A stretch of DNA of 64,000 nucleotides. It comes from Echinococcus granulosus. Taxonomy: Eukaryota; Platyhelminthes; Cestoda; Cyclophyllidea; Taeniidae. A model generated the notes under the pieces. That model saw nothing but the letters and a program-made list of their open reading frames with translations, was not told where the DNA came from and did not search any database. A program made the position numbers and the translations under genes. The stretch is taken from assembly GCF_000524195.1 (NCBI RefSeq), contig NW_020170395.1, positions 752,718 through 816,717 on the forward strand, written 5' to 3'. This document shows positions 1 through 11,950 of the stretch, one piece after another. Numbering within the stretch: position 1 is the first letter of the stretch; each line of letters opens with the position of its first letter.

Positions 1-2407
1 TTGCAGCATTTCCTCTCCAAGGCTGAGACTGTCACCTCTTGTCTTCTTAAGTGCAATTCGTCTGAGGCTTCAATCTGCAGTTGCGTCATCTCAAATTCGA
101 TTGCTGATGTGCCGATTTCAGTGAGTCCCGATCGTGTCCGCGAGATGCAGCATCTGTGTGGCCGCTCCTTTCACTGAGTTGTTCACAGTCGATTCGGCAT
201 CTCCATCATTCAGCTGTAAGACACGATGTCACAGCTGCTGAAGGTGCATTGCAGTTGTGTTTGTGATTTGGATCTGTTCTCGTCGTGAGTATGTGCTTTA
301 CAGGTATCCGGGTGTCTGCGTCCAACAACAAAGCACGTGTGATGCAGACGGTTTGAGTGGCAAATTGTCGTCTCACCGTTAGGTGGTTTGAGGCATCCCA
401 ATCGCTTGAGCCACTGGCAACGTGCCTAAGTGTATACCTGGGCTGCTCGCTCTTGCACCACAACCCCAAAATTAGTTGGCAAGGCTTGCGCAAGAATTAT
501 CTCAAATCTCTACGTGCCTAGAATGCTAACTCCGGTGGGCATATCTGCGATGCATCCCCGTCTTGTCGCCCACCAGAAGGCGATGTGAATTTGCCCTTCA
601 AACGAAAAAACTGATGCGATGCCCTGTACTAGAGATTTCTTTCTTATCAGTGCTGACATGGTCCTGGTGACTGAGGCGTGATTTTGGACTGGCGTTCCAG
701 GCAGAACAGGCGGTGAAATTTGACCAACTAAAGTGCTCTCCGATGCCACTTTAGTCACTTCTTGTTTCAGCATAAGGCGAGGAACTTCTGAAACTGCGAT
801 ACCCAGTCGTTATTCGGTGGCCTGTTACACATCAGCATTTACATTCCATCCTGTCGCACGAGTGCTCGAGATTTATTTGTGCACCGGCCTCTCCACCCTG
901 GCATGCAAACGTTCGTTTGCATATTTACTTAGCACGCTTAAACCCGAACCGCTGTCATCTTGACCATGAGGAGTCAACAGCACGATCTACGTTATTGGTG
1001 CGGGCACAAACAGGCTGGCAGGCTGTCCTTTGTGGACGGATGAGGGATGGCCACAACGCAGTTTGCGTGTGTGCTTGTGTTCACTGGCGATGGAGAGTGG
1101 CAATAAGCGCGGTATTCGAATGTGCAGGATTCGTCGAAGGGTTGTGGGTACTGCGCGAAATAAGCGCGGTTTGACTTGGCGAGAGTTGAAAGCGTTGCTG
1201 GATGGGCGTTGCCTTCATGGGCCACACAAATCTATCGAAAATTCAAGTGTTGGAAAGGCTTAGGGTCGTGTTGCAACACCCGACCCCTCATAATCCATGT
1301 GGCTTGGATACATCTTCGCCATACCACCTCACTACCGCATCCTTGTAAACGTGGAAATGCTGGTGCTTTCTCGCATTGACGGGTCAGACCAGTGCAGAGT
1401 AGTTTATGAGGGTTGCAAGAAGAAGTAATGTGGGTTCACACAGGCTTAATGATCAGCAGACATGGTGCCCGCTTACACGGTAAGGCACTAACCACTTTCC
1501 TTTGTCTAAGAGCGTTATCACCTTGTTGTAATGCATAGATTAAGGAAGTGTCAAGTCGCCATTCTAATTGTTCGAAATTCTACCCCGGGGCAGTATAAGC
1601 ATAAGTGAATCATTTAAGGAATCAGGTCTCCCAATGGCTGAATCCCTAACTTCCATACCAAGGCCAGTGTTAAATGAGGTGATTCTGCCCCCTTCTCACC
1701 AATGGGCAGTACCATGGGTATTCAGCTATGCCATGGCCGAGCCACGACATGTGGCAATCACTGCTGAACCCACCAACATAAAATACCGCTGGTGAGATAG
1801 GAACAGCAAACATTGCGACATGTAGGCTGTAGTGCCGAAAATGCTCATGTAGTGTCCACCTTTGACAACATTGACATTGTTGGTGGAATGTGGTCAAAAC
1901 CGTAAGAAGCCCATTTCGATGTGGTGAGTGTGTGAGCGACTGAAGGTCGCCGCGAGATTGTGTACTAGCGTCTGTGATTGGGTGGAGGGTGGGAGCCAGT
2001 GGTGGTTGAGACAGAAAGGCTCGATGGACTGTGGATATGATTAGAGCGTAACGATGATTTGTGCGCGGCTTCGTTTCGATAGGCTCAGGTAAGCACTTGG
2101 TGCTGCACACACTGCCAAACTGGATGTCCGAAGAGCACCGAAGGGAAGCATTCGATAGCGAAACACCTGGCGGACTTTGGAACGCTGTAGACCTGATTGT
2201 GCACAATGGCAACGTCTCAGTTGTTAGTGGAAGGATCAACATTTCGCCTCCCCTGCATGAGACAAAAATTTCTTTCTTTACTGAAGCACGCAAAGGAAGT
2301 CGGTGCGCTTTCAACCACGCAAAGCGGTCACGAGATACGGTGAGTTGGAACAGCCACCTCGAAGAGCCTAAACTCCGCTCTTTAGTTTCAGCTGCATTGA
2401 CAAACAG

Positions 2408-2600
2408 TGAGCTGGTTTGGCGCTCCGAGACCGCCTTGAAGACGAAGGAGGACATTCCACTCCAGCAGAACACGCATCGCCGATGTACGGAATGGCTGGG
2501 ATAAGGAGGAGGAGGAGGGGGAGGGAGGAGGAGGAGGAAATGGGCTACTGTTGTGGCTCAGGGGACATGCCGTCCAGCGGAAGTGCCGAAGCGGTGTCTT
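2408..2600 (+). repeat. Diverged LTR-like repeat, copy D, with GGA expansion
   Basis: This segment aligns by eye with the LTR-like repeat defined at 12496-12695. It shares the early block around CCTTGAAGACGAA and, after a gap, the later block resembling GGGCTAxTGxTGTGGC. Between the two blocks the AT-rich centre of the family is replaced by a purine microsatellite (2505-2538). It is the most diverged copy and has no clear terminal dinucleotides or target duplication, so the boundaries are approximate. Confidence 0.5.
2505..2538 (+). repeat. (GGA)n purine microsatellite
   Basis: Imperfect GGA/GGGA repeat of about 34 bases. It is G-rich on the plus strand with several runs of two to five G, so it could form triplex or quadruplex structures. 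It lies inside LTR-like copy D. Confidence 0.85.
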
Positions 2601-5600
2601 AAGGTGTCCACGTAACCAAAACAGGAGAGTTAAACATGTAATCACAGTATTGCAATATCACCAGCAGAGTTTGGTACAAAACTGCTTGATTTCCAGCAGA
2701 GGCTGCTAATTTGTACCTGGGGTGTGTTTGGGGCAATCCAGCCACCCTCGCAGTCATCGAGAGCATGTTGGGACACAACACGTGAGGGAAACAAAGCCCA
2801 GACTAGATTGGGTTAGAGTCACGTGACAGAGCGGCTTGTGTGAGTCACAAAACAATTTGGAGCCTCACACACCACCTCTACATCACCGCGCCTCACATTA
2901 CGCACAATGGTGGCTCTGGCAGCAACCTGGCTGCCTGATAGGCGGTAGTTTTGGACAGCAAGGCTTCCACTGCAACACATATCTCGCAGGCGACTCTTCC
3001 GACATTCAAAATTTGATTGGAGCATAGTAGGGCGCAGCAGTGCGGAAAGCATCTGCCCTGTCCGAAATTCGAGGGGTGTCTGTGAACGCTCATGAGAGGC
3101 GCTTACGATTCATCTAATTTCCTATTCAGCACGAGGGTTGAATACGCAATCCGCAAACCACAAGGGAACCTCATGTAATGAGAGGTTACTCCTAGGACAC
3201 GAATTAATATCCCACAGGATATCCTTCTCCGTGTTTACACTTTCTTGGTAAGTATTTGAGCCCAATGCCAACGTCGGATGGTGTCGACTCATCTGTGGCA
3301 GCCATTTCCCTCACCTTCAGGACGCTTTCTTGTCAATGTAGACGTGCGATTGAGAGCCGAAGGTCATTGATGTGGGTAATGCGTTTCGGGGATGGATTGC
3401 CTGGGCTTGCGACTAATTTCCCTCTCGATGTTGGCAACCGCAGAGTCACCTCCAATCAAGAGGCCCGATTTCCTGCCACTCATCGACTGCTGCGACCACA
3501 GGTTCAGTCATGGGGCTGATGTGAAAAAAGGACAACACCTCCCATGGTCTGGAGTGATGAGTTTGCTTGACACTGCAGTGATGGTGTTGCCGGGATGTCA
3601 CTCCACTGTATCGCCCTGGAGCTGTCTGCCCGGCTTCTTCCCATGTCCGCTGCTTTGATCGCTCCACCTCCTCGTGCGCCCTCCACCCGAGCTGCTTTCT
3701 GCTATTCCATGTGATAAGAGCGTATTGCGAGGCTAAATTTTCGCGATGATGGTATGTAGTGGTGGTGGGCTTTTCAGTCTCCTGATGTCATGGGCTCGCC
3801 TAACGTTACGTCTACACCACTGCATTAATCATCGAGGATGCCTCCTTACTTCCGCTACGGGTAGCTGGACACAATGTGCACAGGGGGTGGATATTTGCGC
3901 CTACGACTTCTCTTTCGAAGCAGTTCTTCCCTCCTAGTATTGCTCCTTACCTTGGATTATCAACTAAAGGCAACTGATTTTCTACAGGAACTACCACTCT
4001 CTTCCTTGTACTTTTCTTTTTAGCGGAAAGATCATGAGATGGAACACTTATTCTTATTATTTACCACCAACGAGACAGTGTGTACAAAGGTAAGTCTCCG
4101 AATTTATGTAGAATTTCAAAAGAGTGCTCACTACTTGTGACAGGCATCCTAGTTCAACGACATCACCTTTTGATCTGTCAAACACACGCCTGTGTTCTAC
4201 TGCCATCCCTACCAGAGAGAATCGCCCCCTGTCACTGGGAGCTGGCCACTTACTTCCATCACAGTCACGTTTACACACGCGATTTACATGCTTTTTGGCG
4301 GCACTCACTGCATCGCAGAAATTCCCTCTGCCAAGCTACGGCCTTCGTGTTCTCTTCGTGTGCTTCTCACAGTACGTTTAATACTCTTAGCTCCATAAGT
4401 ACCTCCACTGATGCATTTCGATAGCAGGTGTGGACTTGCAGAAGTAAGGAGGGTGGAGGTGCACTAGTCCACTATAAGTGGTCACAAACTGGTCCCCATG
4501 GGGTGATGTTACTAGCGCCGTGCCACGATGACCCTGGGCACCTCAGACCCGTGACTGAACTGAGTCATTCTGCACTGCGGATGACACGACGCCTTCCAAC
4601 ACCTCAAACTACTCAACCATGAATGACGGAACAGCTGCTAGCAGTTATGCCAAGATCCACCTCTTTTTGCCATGATGTTGCCGCAAGCACCGTTTAAGCA
4701 GCACTCTTCATCCAGCGAACCCAAATCCACAACTTGATCAAGCAAAGGAACTTCCCAGCCTCCTGAGCGGAAAGCCATCTCCCCAAAAGTTATTCGTCAA
4801 TTATGAGTGGGGACACGTGGTCCGGAAGGCTAATTCACTCTCTTAAATAAATGGTTGCAATGAATTGGAAGTGTGAAAGGCTTGCCTGAGGGATAGAAGT
4901 CGCAAATGACGCATCCTCAGCGAGGCCCGGCTATGAAGGAGATAGAATAAATTGAATAAGAAACGCAGTCAATGGTGAGGAACGAACTGCTGGTCTGGCG
5001 CAAAGATCCCGCCAACGTGCACGTGCGTTTGTGCTGCAACCATCCATGTGTGCCAGCCAAAACAGTGCCTCGCAGAGAGCTCTGCTGCTTGAGTGAACTG
5101 CCTTAGTAAGTCAGTCAGAATGAGCAAGTGTTTCCAAACATCAACTACTTTAGTGAATCGAAAAGCGGGAAACTCTTTTTGTATTTTCAAAGAGGCATTA
5201 CTAACGAGGTGGAAATGTCACTGACAGCATTCGCTCAGGTTTGAAGGCTACTTACTTGGAAGGGGTAAGGGTGTGGATGGGCATCATGTCTGGGGCCGTA
5301 ATGTCCCAGTTTTGTGCTGCCCCGACAACTACGCGAATGCGTCGTCGCCACGGTTCGGGGCGTTAGGGCGGCTGACTAACTTCACACGGTGTATCGATTT
5401 CCGATGAGGGCACGGTACAGAGAATCGATTTTGACTGCGTCCGCCCACATTTGTGGTGTGCAGACCACCAGTGGCATGCTCGCTGTGCAGTGTTGGGGCT
5501 GTTGGTGTTGTATGTATTTTCAGGCCAAGTGACACTTGTCTGCCGCGAACTCCTTTTGAATCGGTAAAAGGGATGCGTCTGTTGCCAACGTGTGCTCAGG

Positions 5601-7280
5601 CAAACAGGAAGTCTTCACGTATGAGGGGGAAAAAGTGTTTCCATGACTCCATTAGGCCGTTTATCTGCAGGCCTGCACGGTCGCAGGTCGTGGAATTCCG
5701 TGCATTGTGAGTGCTGTGCTCTAGGAAAGGTCACCACGTTGTTTGGTGACTGATAGCATGGAATTGAGTCGGCCTTACCACCCTAAATACAGCCGCCTCA
5801 CTTCAGTCAACTACTATGTATGCACCGATCCGAAAGCGAAGACTGTAGCCCGGCTACCAGTGGGTTGTGAGAAGGCTGGGCACATGATCGAGGAAAAATG
5901 GGTTCAGGTGGCATTTTACTCGAATGAATGCTTCCTCGGCGATGGGAATGGTACCAACACAAGCGAAGTTACCAGCTGCTGTCACCAAAAACCGAATCAC
6001 CAACTTATGAAAGAGTATTCCGATTATTCCACATTCATTACGAAACGCGCTCCTTTGACCGAATTTCAGACGCTCATGCTGGTCTCCTTCAAATGCATTT
6101 GCAACGGGAAATGAAAAGTAGGCTTCACAAACAAAACAACTCAGTTGATGTCAGCAAAACAACTTTCGACGAGTTTGCCATGGGAGGAACGAGAAGATGA
6201 AAGACATTCACTTCACTTTTTCTCTTAGGCACGAAGACAAGAGATTGAGTAAACATGATTAACCTAGTTTTCCAACAGTTATAGCGCCTGAGGGTAAGAA
6301 TCACGTCTTATTTCAGGCCAAAATGCAGGGACGCAATACCCGAACCATCACTGCCTGTCATTTCATCAGCAAATATTTATTCGTGCCCGATCCGCGAATT
6401 CCTCTGCGCAAGACGGGCACCCTCCGGGTACATGGGAACTCACCTTCCTGAACTCCTGCATGGAGTGAGAGTCGGTCTAACCACAAGCTGCAGAAGAAGC
6501 CCTCCAGAATAATCCATTCTACTGGATGGCTCCCATTTCACCCATTTTCCCAAGACAAAACTAGCAGTAACAAACGGTGCAAAGGAGAAGCACCACAAAC
6601 ATCCACCACCAACTCTGCCCGGCTGTCAAGTTCGCAAAACAGATTCTGCCAACCTAAAGCGTTTGTATGGAATGAGTTGTTCCAACAGGCCAGCGTCCCA
6701 TTGGTGGTGGTGTGAGACGAGAAGAGACAACCTTCACTGCCGTTCCGACTCCCATCCCTCATTGCTGAGACTTCCAACACTTCTGTCCACCAGTGCATGA
6801 TTACCGGCCACCGTAAACGAGGGCGTACCGCTCTCACAGAGACTGCAGTCTAAGCAGCACAAAACAGGCTGAATAAACTACCCACAGGCTGCCCTATTAC
6901 CCAAACACAACACAAAGTTAAAAGAGGGTGTCTTATTGCAAGTTAGGATTGTGGTTGATATTTATAAAGGTGACCTAGTAAAATTTCGTCGCAAGCGGTT
7001 TATCCAAGTCTCTACATTCATGAAGCCCTAGGAGCACAAAATGTCAGACACAAGATAAATGCATAAATTCAGCACCTTACGAAAGCAGTGGAGAAAAGGG
7101 TAAGTGGAAACCAGTAGGAATCGGCCAAATGTTATATTTCCAACAGCCTCCCTTGCGCCTATTTGCCCTCCCAAGCATACACACGGAAATGTACCTTATC
7201 ACATCGTTAAGACAATGCATTGTCGGCAAAAACACGACCATGAAAGGTAGAGGAGACTTAAAAATATGGAGAGGAGAAAG

Positions 7281-7898
7281 TTAGGCAACTCTTCTGGCTG
7301 CTGTTGACACAGCAGGCGCACGTTTGGTAGAGCCGCTGACGGAGGATACAGCAGAGGGGGTTTTAGGCAAGAAGTGCTCATAGTAGCTGCGCGTCAAATC
7401 TGCCATCAGTTCAGGCGTGCACTCAGGTAGCTCGGCCACAGAACGTCCAGGCGAGCCGCCAAAGACGGAGAAGGGTGGAACGATGGTCTCGGGAGCGAGG
7501 ACTGTGTTGTCTAGTAAAGCACAGGCGTCCTTCAGCACACACCGCCTACCCACCACACAGTTTTGGCCGATGTATACGTAGGAGCCGACTTGAGCAGCGT
7601 TGACCACGGCGCCTTCGCCCACAAACACATGGTCGCCAATCTGAAGAGGGAAGAAGGCGACTCCCTTGGAGAACTTCTTGAAGGGTGGCCGAATCACTGA
7701 GCCCTCACTGATGACACAACGTCGACCAATGCGGATGTTCGCCAAGTCGCCGCGGATTATGCAGCTTGACATGATGATGGTTTTACCGCTCAGGACGATG
7801 TTCTGGCTGCCGCAGATCGATGCGTTGCGACTCACTTTGTTGCCACTCGCTGTCTCCACGTATTGAGAACTATCATAGAAGATGTCCTGAAGCTCCAT
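7281..7898 (-). CDS. DCTN5: Dynactin subunit 5 (p25)
   Basis: Pointed-end subunit of dynactin, the cofactor that links cytoplasmic dynein to membranous cargo; p25 pairs with p27 at the pointed end of the Arp1 filament. The 205-residue product follows vertebrate DCTN5 (182 aa) almost throughout: [10 protein letters not shown] near the N-terminus, [56 protein letters not shown], and SYYEHFLP near the end. These are imperfect hexapeptide repeats of a left-handed beta-helix. The last ~25 residues (Ser/Ala/Arg rich) extend beyond the usual end. The start is placed at 7898 because the protein then begins MELQ, matching the family's MELG; an upstream in-frame ATG at 7922 lies before a good splice acceptor (ending at 7906). 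The coding region has no intron. It is transcribed divergently from the Derlin gene. Confidence 0.96.
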   Translation of the reverse strand: MELQDIFYDSSQYVETASGNKVSRNASICGSQNIVLSGKTIIMSSCIIRGDLANIRIGRRCVISEGSVIRPPFKKFSKGVAFFPLQIGDHVFVGEGAVVNAAQVGSYVYIGQNCVVGRRCVLKDACALLDNTVLAPETIVPPFSVFGGSPGRSVAELPECTPELMADLTRSYYEHFLPKTPSAVSSVSGSTKRAPAVSTAARRVA

Positions 7899-9065
7899 TG
7901 CAAAGCTGTGAAGAAAAAACATGACTAAAACTAGTTAATTGTTTACTGAAAGAGAAAGCTAGTCAAATTGACAAAGGAATCAAAGGACGGAAAAGAACAA
8001 CAGTCGAAGAAAATAAAAGATAAGACATTTTGCCCCCACGCTACAGTCTATACACAAACTGTGGTAATGGAAAAGGGTAAGTCGAAAGGAGAAACACAGA
8101 CTAAGGACTGAAGCCAAGAAACCGAAAAATACTCATTTAGGGGAAATAATGGTAAGATGGAAAAGAATTAGCTCACCTCAAAGATACTAAGATGTAGTGG
8201 GTATAAAGCGCGCTTTCATGAGCAAGTACGAAAGAAAACAAAAGTCAAGTGATCATAATCAAGATGAGAGTCATGAGTGGAATCAACTGGCTATTAAAAC
8301 GCCCAAAGAGGAGGGAAAAAGAGCACTGAGATATCCTTAAGCATACCTCAGAGAAAAAGACTGTAAAGATGGATATAACAGTGATGCATAATTGCTATAA
8401 AAATTAACAGGTTGAAAAGAAACATCTAGAGCGTGAGCAGGAGTGAAGAAAACAGCAACTTTGTCTAGAAACCAGCTACATCCAAACTAGGTGCACAAAC
8501 TAACTTATCAGGATAGAGCAGTTCGGATGAAATGTAGATATACCTACCAACTCTAAAAAAAAGTAAGTTCACAAGCCAAAGGAAAACTGTGACTTAAGTA
8601 AAAAATACAAGAGAAGCGCAAACCATACACCCCAGGAAAACCATTATAGGAATTGTAGTACATAAAGAAGTCATTGCATTGAAGTGAGACTAGTGAGGAG
8701 ATTAGATAAAACGGCGTTAACGAGACCTCGATTAACAAAAACCAGCATTCGGAACCGGGGCGTGCTGGAACGACCGAACTATGCACCCCGCATAAGAGGT
8801 GACAAAACGCAGAGCTTAGCAAATAAATTTAAAAGCAAAAAACATAACGAACAAGCCTAAAAAATATTTTAGCCGTGACAATATATTTACTTAGTAGCCA
8901 GTTATTTAAAGACCAAAAAATTGCCGTCAAAGGACAGCTAAAAAAAGTTAACTAATAAAGCAACAGCTAAAAGTTTATAATTGCAAAAAAGGCTGAAAAC
9001 AACTTACGTAAAGCAATCTCAGTGAAGGAAGGGAGTGTCTTCGGCGGTGCCGCGAAGTTCAAAAG
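7899..9065. other. Shared upstream region between DCTN5 and Derlin
   Basis: About 1.17 kb, AT-rich and adenine-rich on the plus strand, between two divergent starts. A pyrimidine tract plus AG on the minus strand ends at 7906, seven bases before the DCTN5 ATG. This implies either a 5' UTR intron or a spliced-leader acceptor. I see no other gene or repeat here; promoters for both genes presumably lie in it. Confidence 0.5.
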
Positions 9066-9986
9066 ATGGATGAATTTCGTCACGAACTCAGTAGTGTGCC
9101 GCCAATCACGAAGGTCTATACCCTCCTGTGCCTTGCCCTGACTATCAGTGTTGTAAGCAGACTTTCACGCATATTCTTTTAGCACCTTCATATACTCTCC
9201 CCTCTGCAAATCTACTTCAATCCCTACCTCATTTTCCACGACTTTCAGGTATTCCTTTTATTCGGTTGTAAGCGTTATACCTGTGTAGCTATGGCGCCTG
9301 GTATCCTGTTTCTGTTACTTCGGCACCATCGACTTCAACTTTCTCTTCAATATGGTATTCGTCTACCGATATTGTCGAATGCTGGAGGAGAATCAGTTCT
9401 ATGGCCGATCAGCTGATTTCCTCATGATGTTTCTGTTTGGAGGTGTGCTCTCCATAGTAAGTCATCGGATGGGGAGTAATGCATGACCACCTTGCCTCAC
9501 CGTAGATTGCGGCGATTTTACTGCAGATGATCTTCCTCAGTCACGTGTTGACAACGATGTTGGTGTACGTGTGGAGTCGTAACAACCCTTCGGTGATGCT
9601 GAATATCCTGGGCCTTATCACGGTTCATGCACCCTACTTACCGTGGGTTTTCTTCGCCATTTCCTACATCCTCGGCAATAACGCCACCATGGATTTTGTC
9701 GGTAGGCATGTTGCCTTTCAAATCCACTCTTGTCTTCTTGTGCAGGTATTGTAATTGGGCACCTGTACTACGTGTTAGAGGACGTCTTTCCCAACCAGCC
9801 CAATGGCTTTCGGATTCTCCGTACGCCCGAGTTTCTGTGAGTACCGTCATCCCTCCTGCCTCTACTTCTGCTTTCTAAGGTGGTGTTGTGTTTAGGCGGA
9901 ACCTGCTGGACCGACGGAACGCTGATCCCGCCTATCAGCCACTGCCCGAGGAGCGACCAGGCGGATTTGAGTGGGGCGCGCAATAG
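9066..9986 (+). CDS. DERL2: Derlin-2/3 family ER membrane protein
   Basis: Rhomboid-like pseudoprotease of the endoplasmic reticulum that helps retrotranslocate misfolded proteins for degradation. Six exons: 9066-9152, 9183-9248, 9289-9456, 9506-9701, 9746-9836 and 9896-9986; all join in phase with GT-AG introns of 30, 40, 49, 44 and 59 bases. The product is 232 aa (human Derlin-2 is 239). Family signatures are visible in order: VPPITKVYT at the N-terminus, [74 protein letters not shown] and the C-terminal [12 protein letters not shown]. Several hydrophobic membrane segments alternate with these motifs. The first intron is only 30 bases. A fragment of exon 1 with flanking sequence is duplicated near 12.4-12.8 kb. 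The gene converges on the ankyrin gene at 10.4 kb. Assignment to Derlin-2/3 rather than Derlin-1 rests on the WSR and VFPNQP motifs. Confidence 0.95.
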
Positions 9987-10404
9987 GACCAAACGCTGCG
10001 CTCATCGCTGCTCACACCTCTCACCCTCCCCTCTTGGGATATTTTGTTTAAGTATTTTGCGATGGATTTGAATTTTATCTTTACCCACGCGCTCATGGGC
10101 TTGCGTGTTGGTTCCTCCTTACTGCCGTCAAGTCAGACTGGTGTTCATGGGAGAGAAATTCACGAAAAGTGGGGATGTAAACGCGATGGGAGGACCGTCA
10201 GTGTATTGTAAATGCAATGGTGCAAGTAGGAACGTGTGTAGGGAGACAGAGCTAAAGGTGTTGGGTTTTTGGCAGCGGGTTGGCAGTAAAGGTGTTCGTC
10301 GATATACAGAAAAAGACGAGGATAGGGTGTAAAAAAGCCAGGTCCGGCAGCGGTTGGTAAATGCAGGTAGTTGAGGTAGGAGGGTAGGGGTCAGTAGGGA
10401 GAGG
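9987..10404. other. Intergenic space between convergent Derlin and ankyrin genes
   Basis: About 420 bases separating the Derlin stop from the ankyrin-gene stop. No canonical AATAAA was noticed on either strand, so both genes probably use variant poly(A) signals and their 3' UTRs may overlap. No other feature was seen. Confidence 0.4.
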
Positions 10405-11307
10405 TTATAGAGGACGGGGCGTGAGGGTATCCGAATGGTCGTGGTGTCCATCGGGGATGAGGAGAGAGACTAGGTGCTTCTCAATTATTCGTTGGCTGGA
10501 ACGGGCACCGCGACGCACAGCGATTTGAAGGGCGTCCCAGCCCTCCCCATTAACTGCTGTCACATCGGCACCCCAATCAAGCAACAGCGAGACTATAGCT
10601 ACGTGGTTGTAGAAGGCAGCAAACATGAGCGCCGTATTATCTAGCTCGTCCACTGCATCGACGGGCAGGCCGGCGCGAAGCAGGTACTGCACCACATCAT
10701 AGTGTCCTCGACACGCCGCTAGCAGCAACGCGCTCTCCCCATTCATGCCTCGCACATGTGCATTGGCGCCGCGAAAGAGTAGTAATTCCACTGCTGCCTT
10801 CTGACCGTTCGCGCAGGCCCACAATAGTGGCGAGAAGCCCTAAGCAGAAAGATAAGACCCATTAGAGACTGAAGCGCGAGTAGAGTATGCACTAGAACCT
10901 GGCTATACTGCCCAACATTTGAGGAATTTATTAAATAATATATTTTAAAAAAGTGGTCCCCCGTATAGGGAAGTAGCACTGCTACCACTACTACATAAAA
11001 TAGTAAACAAATTCACGGAAATGATGGAAATCCAGTAGCAGCCACTTACCTTATCGTCGCGCTCGTCAATGTTGACGCCAGGTGTGTCTAGTTTGGCTTG
11101 CAGTTGCAACAGTTCACCTTGAGCTGCCATTTGAAAGATGGATAGAGCGACTTGTGAATCAACTTTGAGGGTTTGCACATTACGTCTCTGAAGGTTGGTG
11201 AGCACAGTGGTGACCTTGTTAGGGGCAGAAGAAGAGGTATTGTTGAATCGAGTAGAATCCTTTCTGGGTAGAAAAGAAGGCGTCGGCACAACAACGCGAC
11301 CAGGCAT
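10405..11307 (-). CDS. RFXANK: RFXANK/ANKRA2-like ankyrin-repeat protein
   Basis: Two exons, 11307-11050 and 10839-10405, joined in phase 0 across a 210-base intron (donor AAG/gtaagt, acceptor ttag); product 230 aa, human RFXANK 260 aa. An in-frame stop a few codons upstream supports the ATG at 11307. The N-terminal ~50 residues are polar. A short block TTVLTNLQRRN (about 33-43), then LSIFQMAAQGEL (55-66), matches the family's TTLTNRQRGN and LSIHQLAAQGEL. Four to five ankyrin repeats follow: GFSPLLWACANGQ, GESALLLAACRGHYDVV, NTALMFAAFYNHVAIVSLL, then GWDALQIAVRRG and a terminal helix IIEKHLVSLL matching the family's IENHILKL. In vertebrates RFXANK is a subunit of the RFX5 transcription complex, and ANKRA2 binds PxLPxI/L motifs of HDAC4 and megalin. 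Which role applies here is unknown. It is divergent from syntaxin-1. Confidence 0.85.
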
Positions 11308-11740
11308 ATTGTCAAAGCATCGCAGAAACCAACCCTAGACATTCAACCAAAGCGCAGCGAAAGCCATGAGCTAAAACAAAACAGAGAAAGTGCTCTTTTA
11401 AGCTATGTGCTTCCTTGTGTCATTATTTAAAGTTGGCAAAGTTTACTTTGACGTCGTTTAAAACACCTCAGTTTATAAGCTTTTTAATTTTATTTCAGGT
11501 TAAATCTTATGGTATTAGGCCGGATATTTCATAAGAAAACCATGTAGTAAGAAAATTATTTAGTGACGTGCATGACCTAATTATGACACGTGTAAACATA
11601 ACATTAACAGAGCAAGATAGTCTGCTGCGATCAACGTAAGCTGGAACAAACTACACGACCGTAAAACATTAGGCGACTCACATCTGTTCACCTACTTGCA
11701 TCCAATTAAAAAGACTATCACTCGATGGTAGAGAGTGGTA

Positions 11741-11936
11741 CGTAGCTTCCTGAGACTTCCTTGAAGACGAAAGAAGACACAATACTCGGGCAAAATATAT
11801 ATATTCAGCACAGAGGTGTCTGGGCTACTGGTATGGCCCAGAGGCCGGGCCACCCAGCAAGATACAAGAAGACTGATTCAAAAGTACAAAAGTGGCTCCT
11901 CAGCAATACCGAGGGATAAACCATTGTTGTGTTACA
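11741..11936 (+). repeat. LTR-like repeat, copy A
   Basis: About 196 bases, closely similar to the inverted copy B (12496-12695). Shared blocks in order are a TAGC-TCC start, CCTTGAAGACGAAAGAAGAC, ACAATACTCGGGCA, a TATA-rich core followed by TTCAGCAC, GTGTGGCCC-type sequence, TACAAAAGTGGC, GAGGGATAAACCA, and a TTACA end. The expected TG at the 5' end reads CG here. Flanking bases GGTA and AGTA could be a decayed target duplication. No primer-binding site follows directly, so a solo LTR or a small LTR-derived element is more likely than a full retrotransposon. Confidence 0.7.
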
Positions 11937-11950
11937 AGTACGTTCATCAT

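Larger units (their letters stand above)
1..7280. other. Left flank with no recognisable gene, less AT-rich than the rest
   Basis: I recognise no conserved protein here on either strand. To the eye the first ~6.2 kb is markedly less AT-rich than the remainder, and random open frames are correspondingly longer, including one of about 268 codons on the minus strand (1670-2473) and one of 118 codons from an ATG on the plus strand (5758-6114). Neither has recognisable motifs. One diverged LTR-like repeat lies at about 2408-2600. At the very left edge a minus-strand frame (about 1-170) stays open to the window border and reads as a charged, helix-like stretch; it could be the end of an exon or a retroelement remnant. 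The stretch may be an eroded retrotransposon, but I cannot show a polymerase or integrase motif. Confidence 0.45.

Noticed and set aside
1670..2473. Minus-strand open frame of about 268 codons
   Set aside because: It starts from a non-ATG codon, lies partly antisense to the LTR-like copy D, has no recognisable domain, and falls in GC-richer DNA where stop codons are rarer.
5758..6114. Plus-strand frame of 118 codons from ATG
   Set aside because: No motif or family recognised and no supporting splice context; a second overlapping frame is also open here, which suggests chance.
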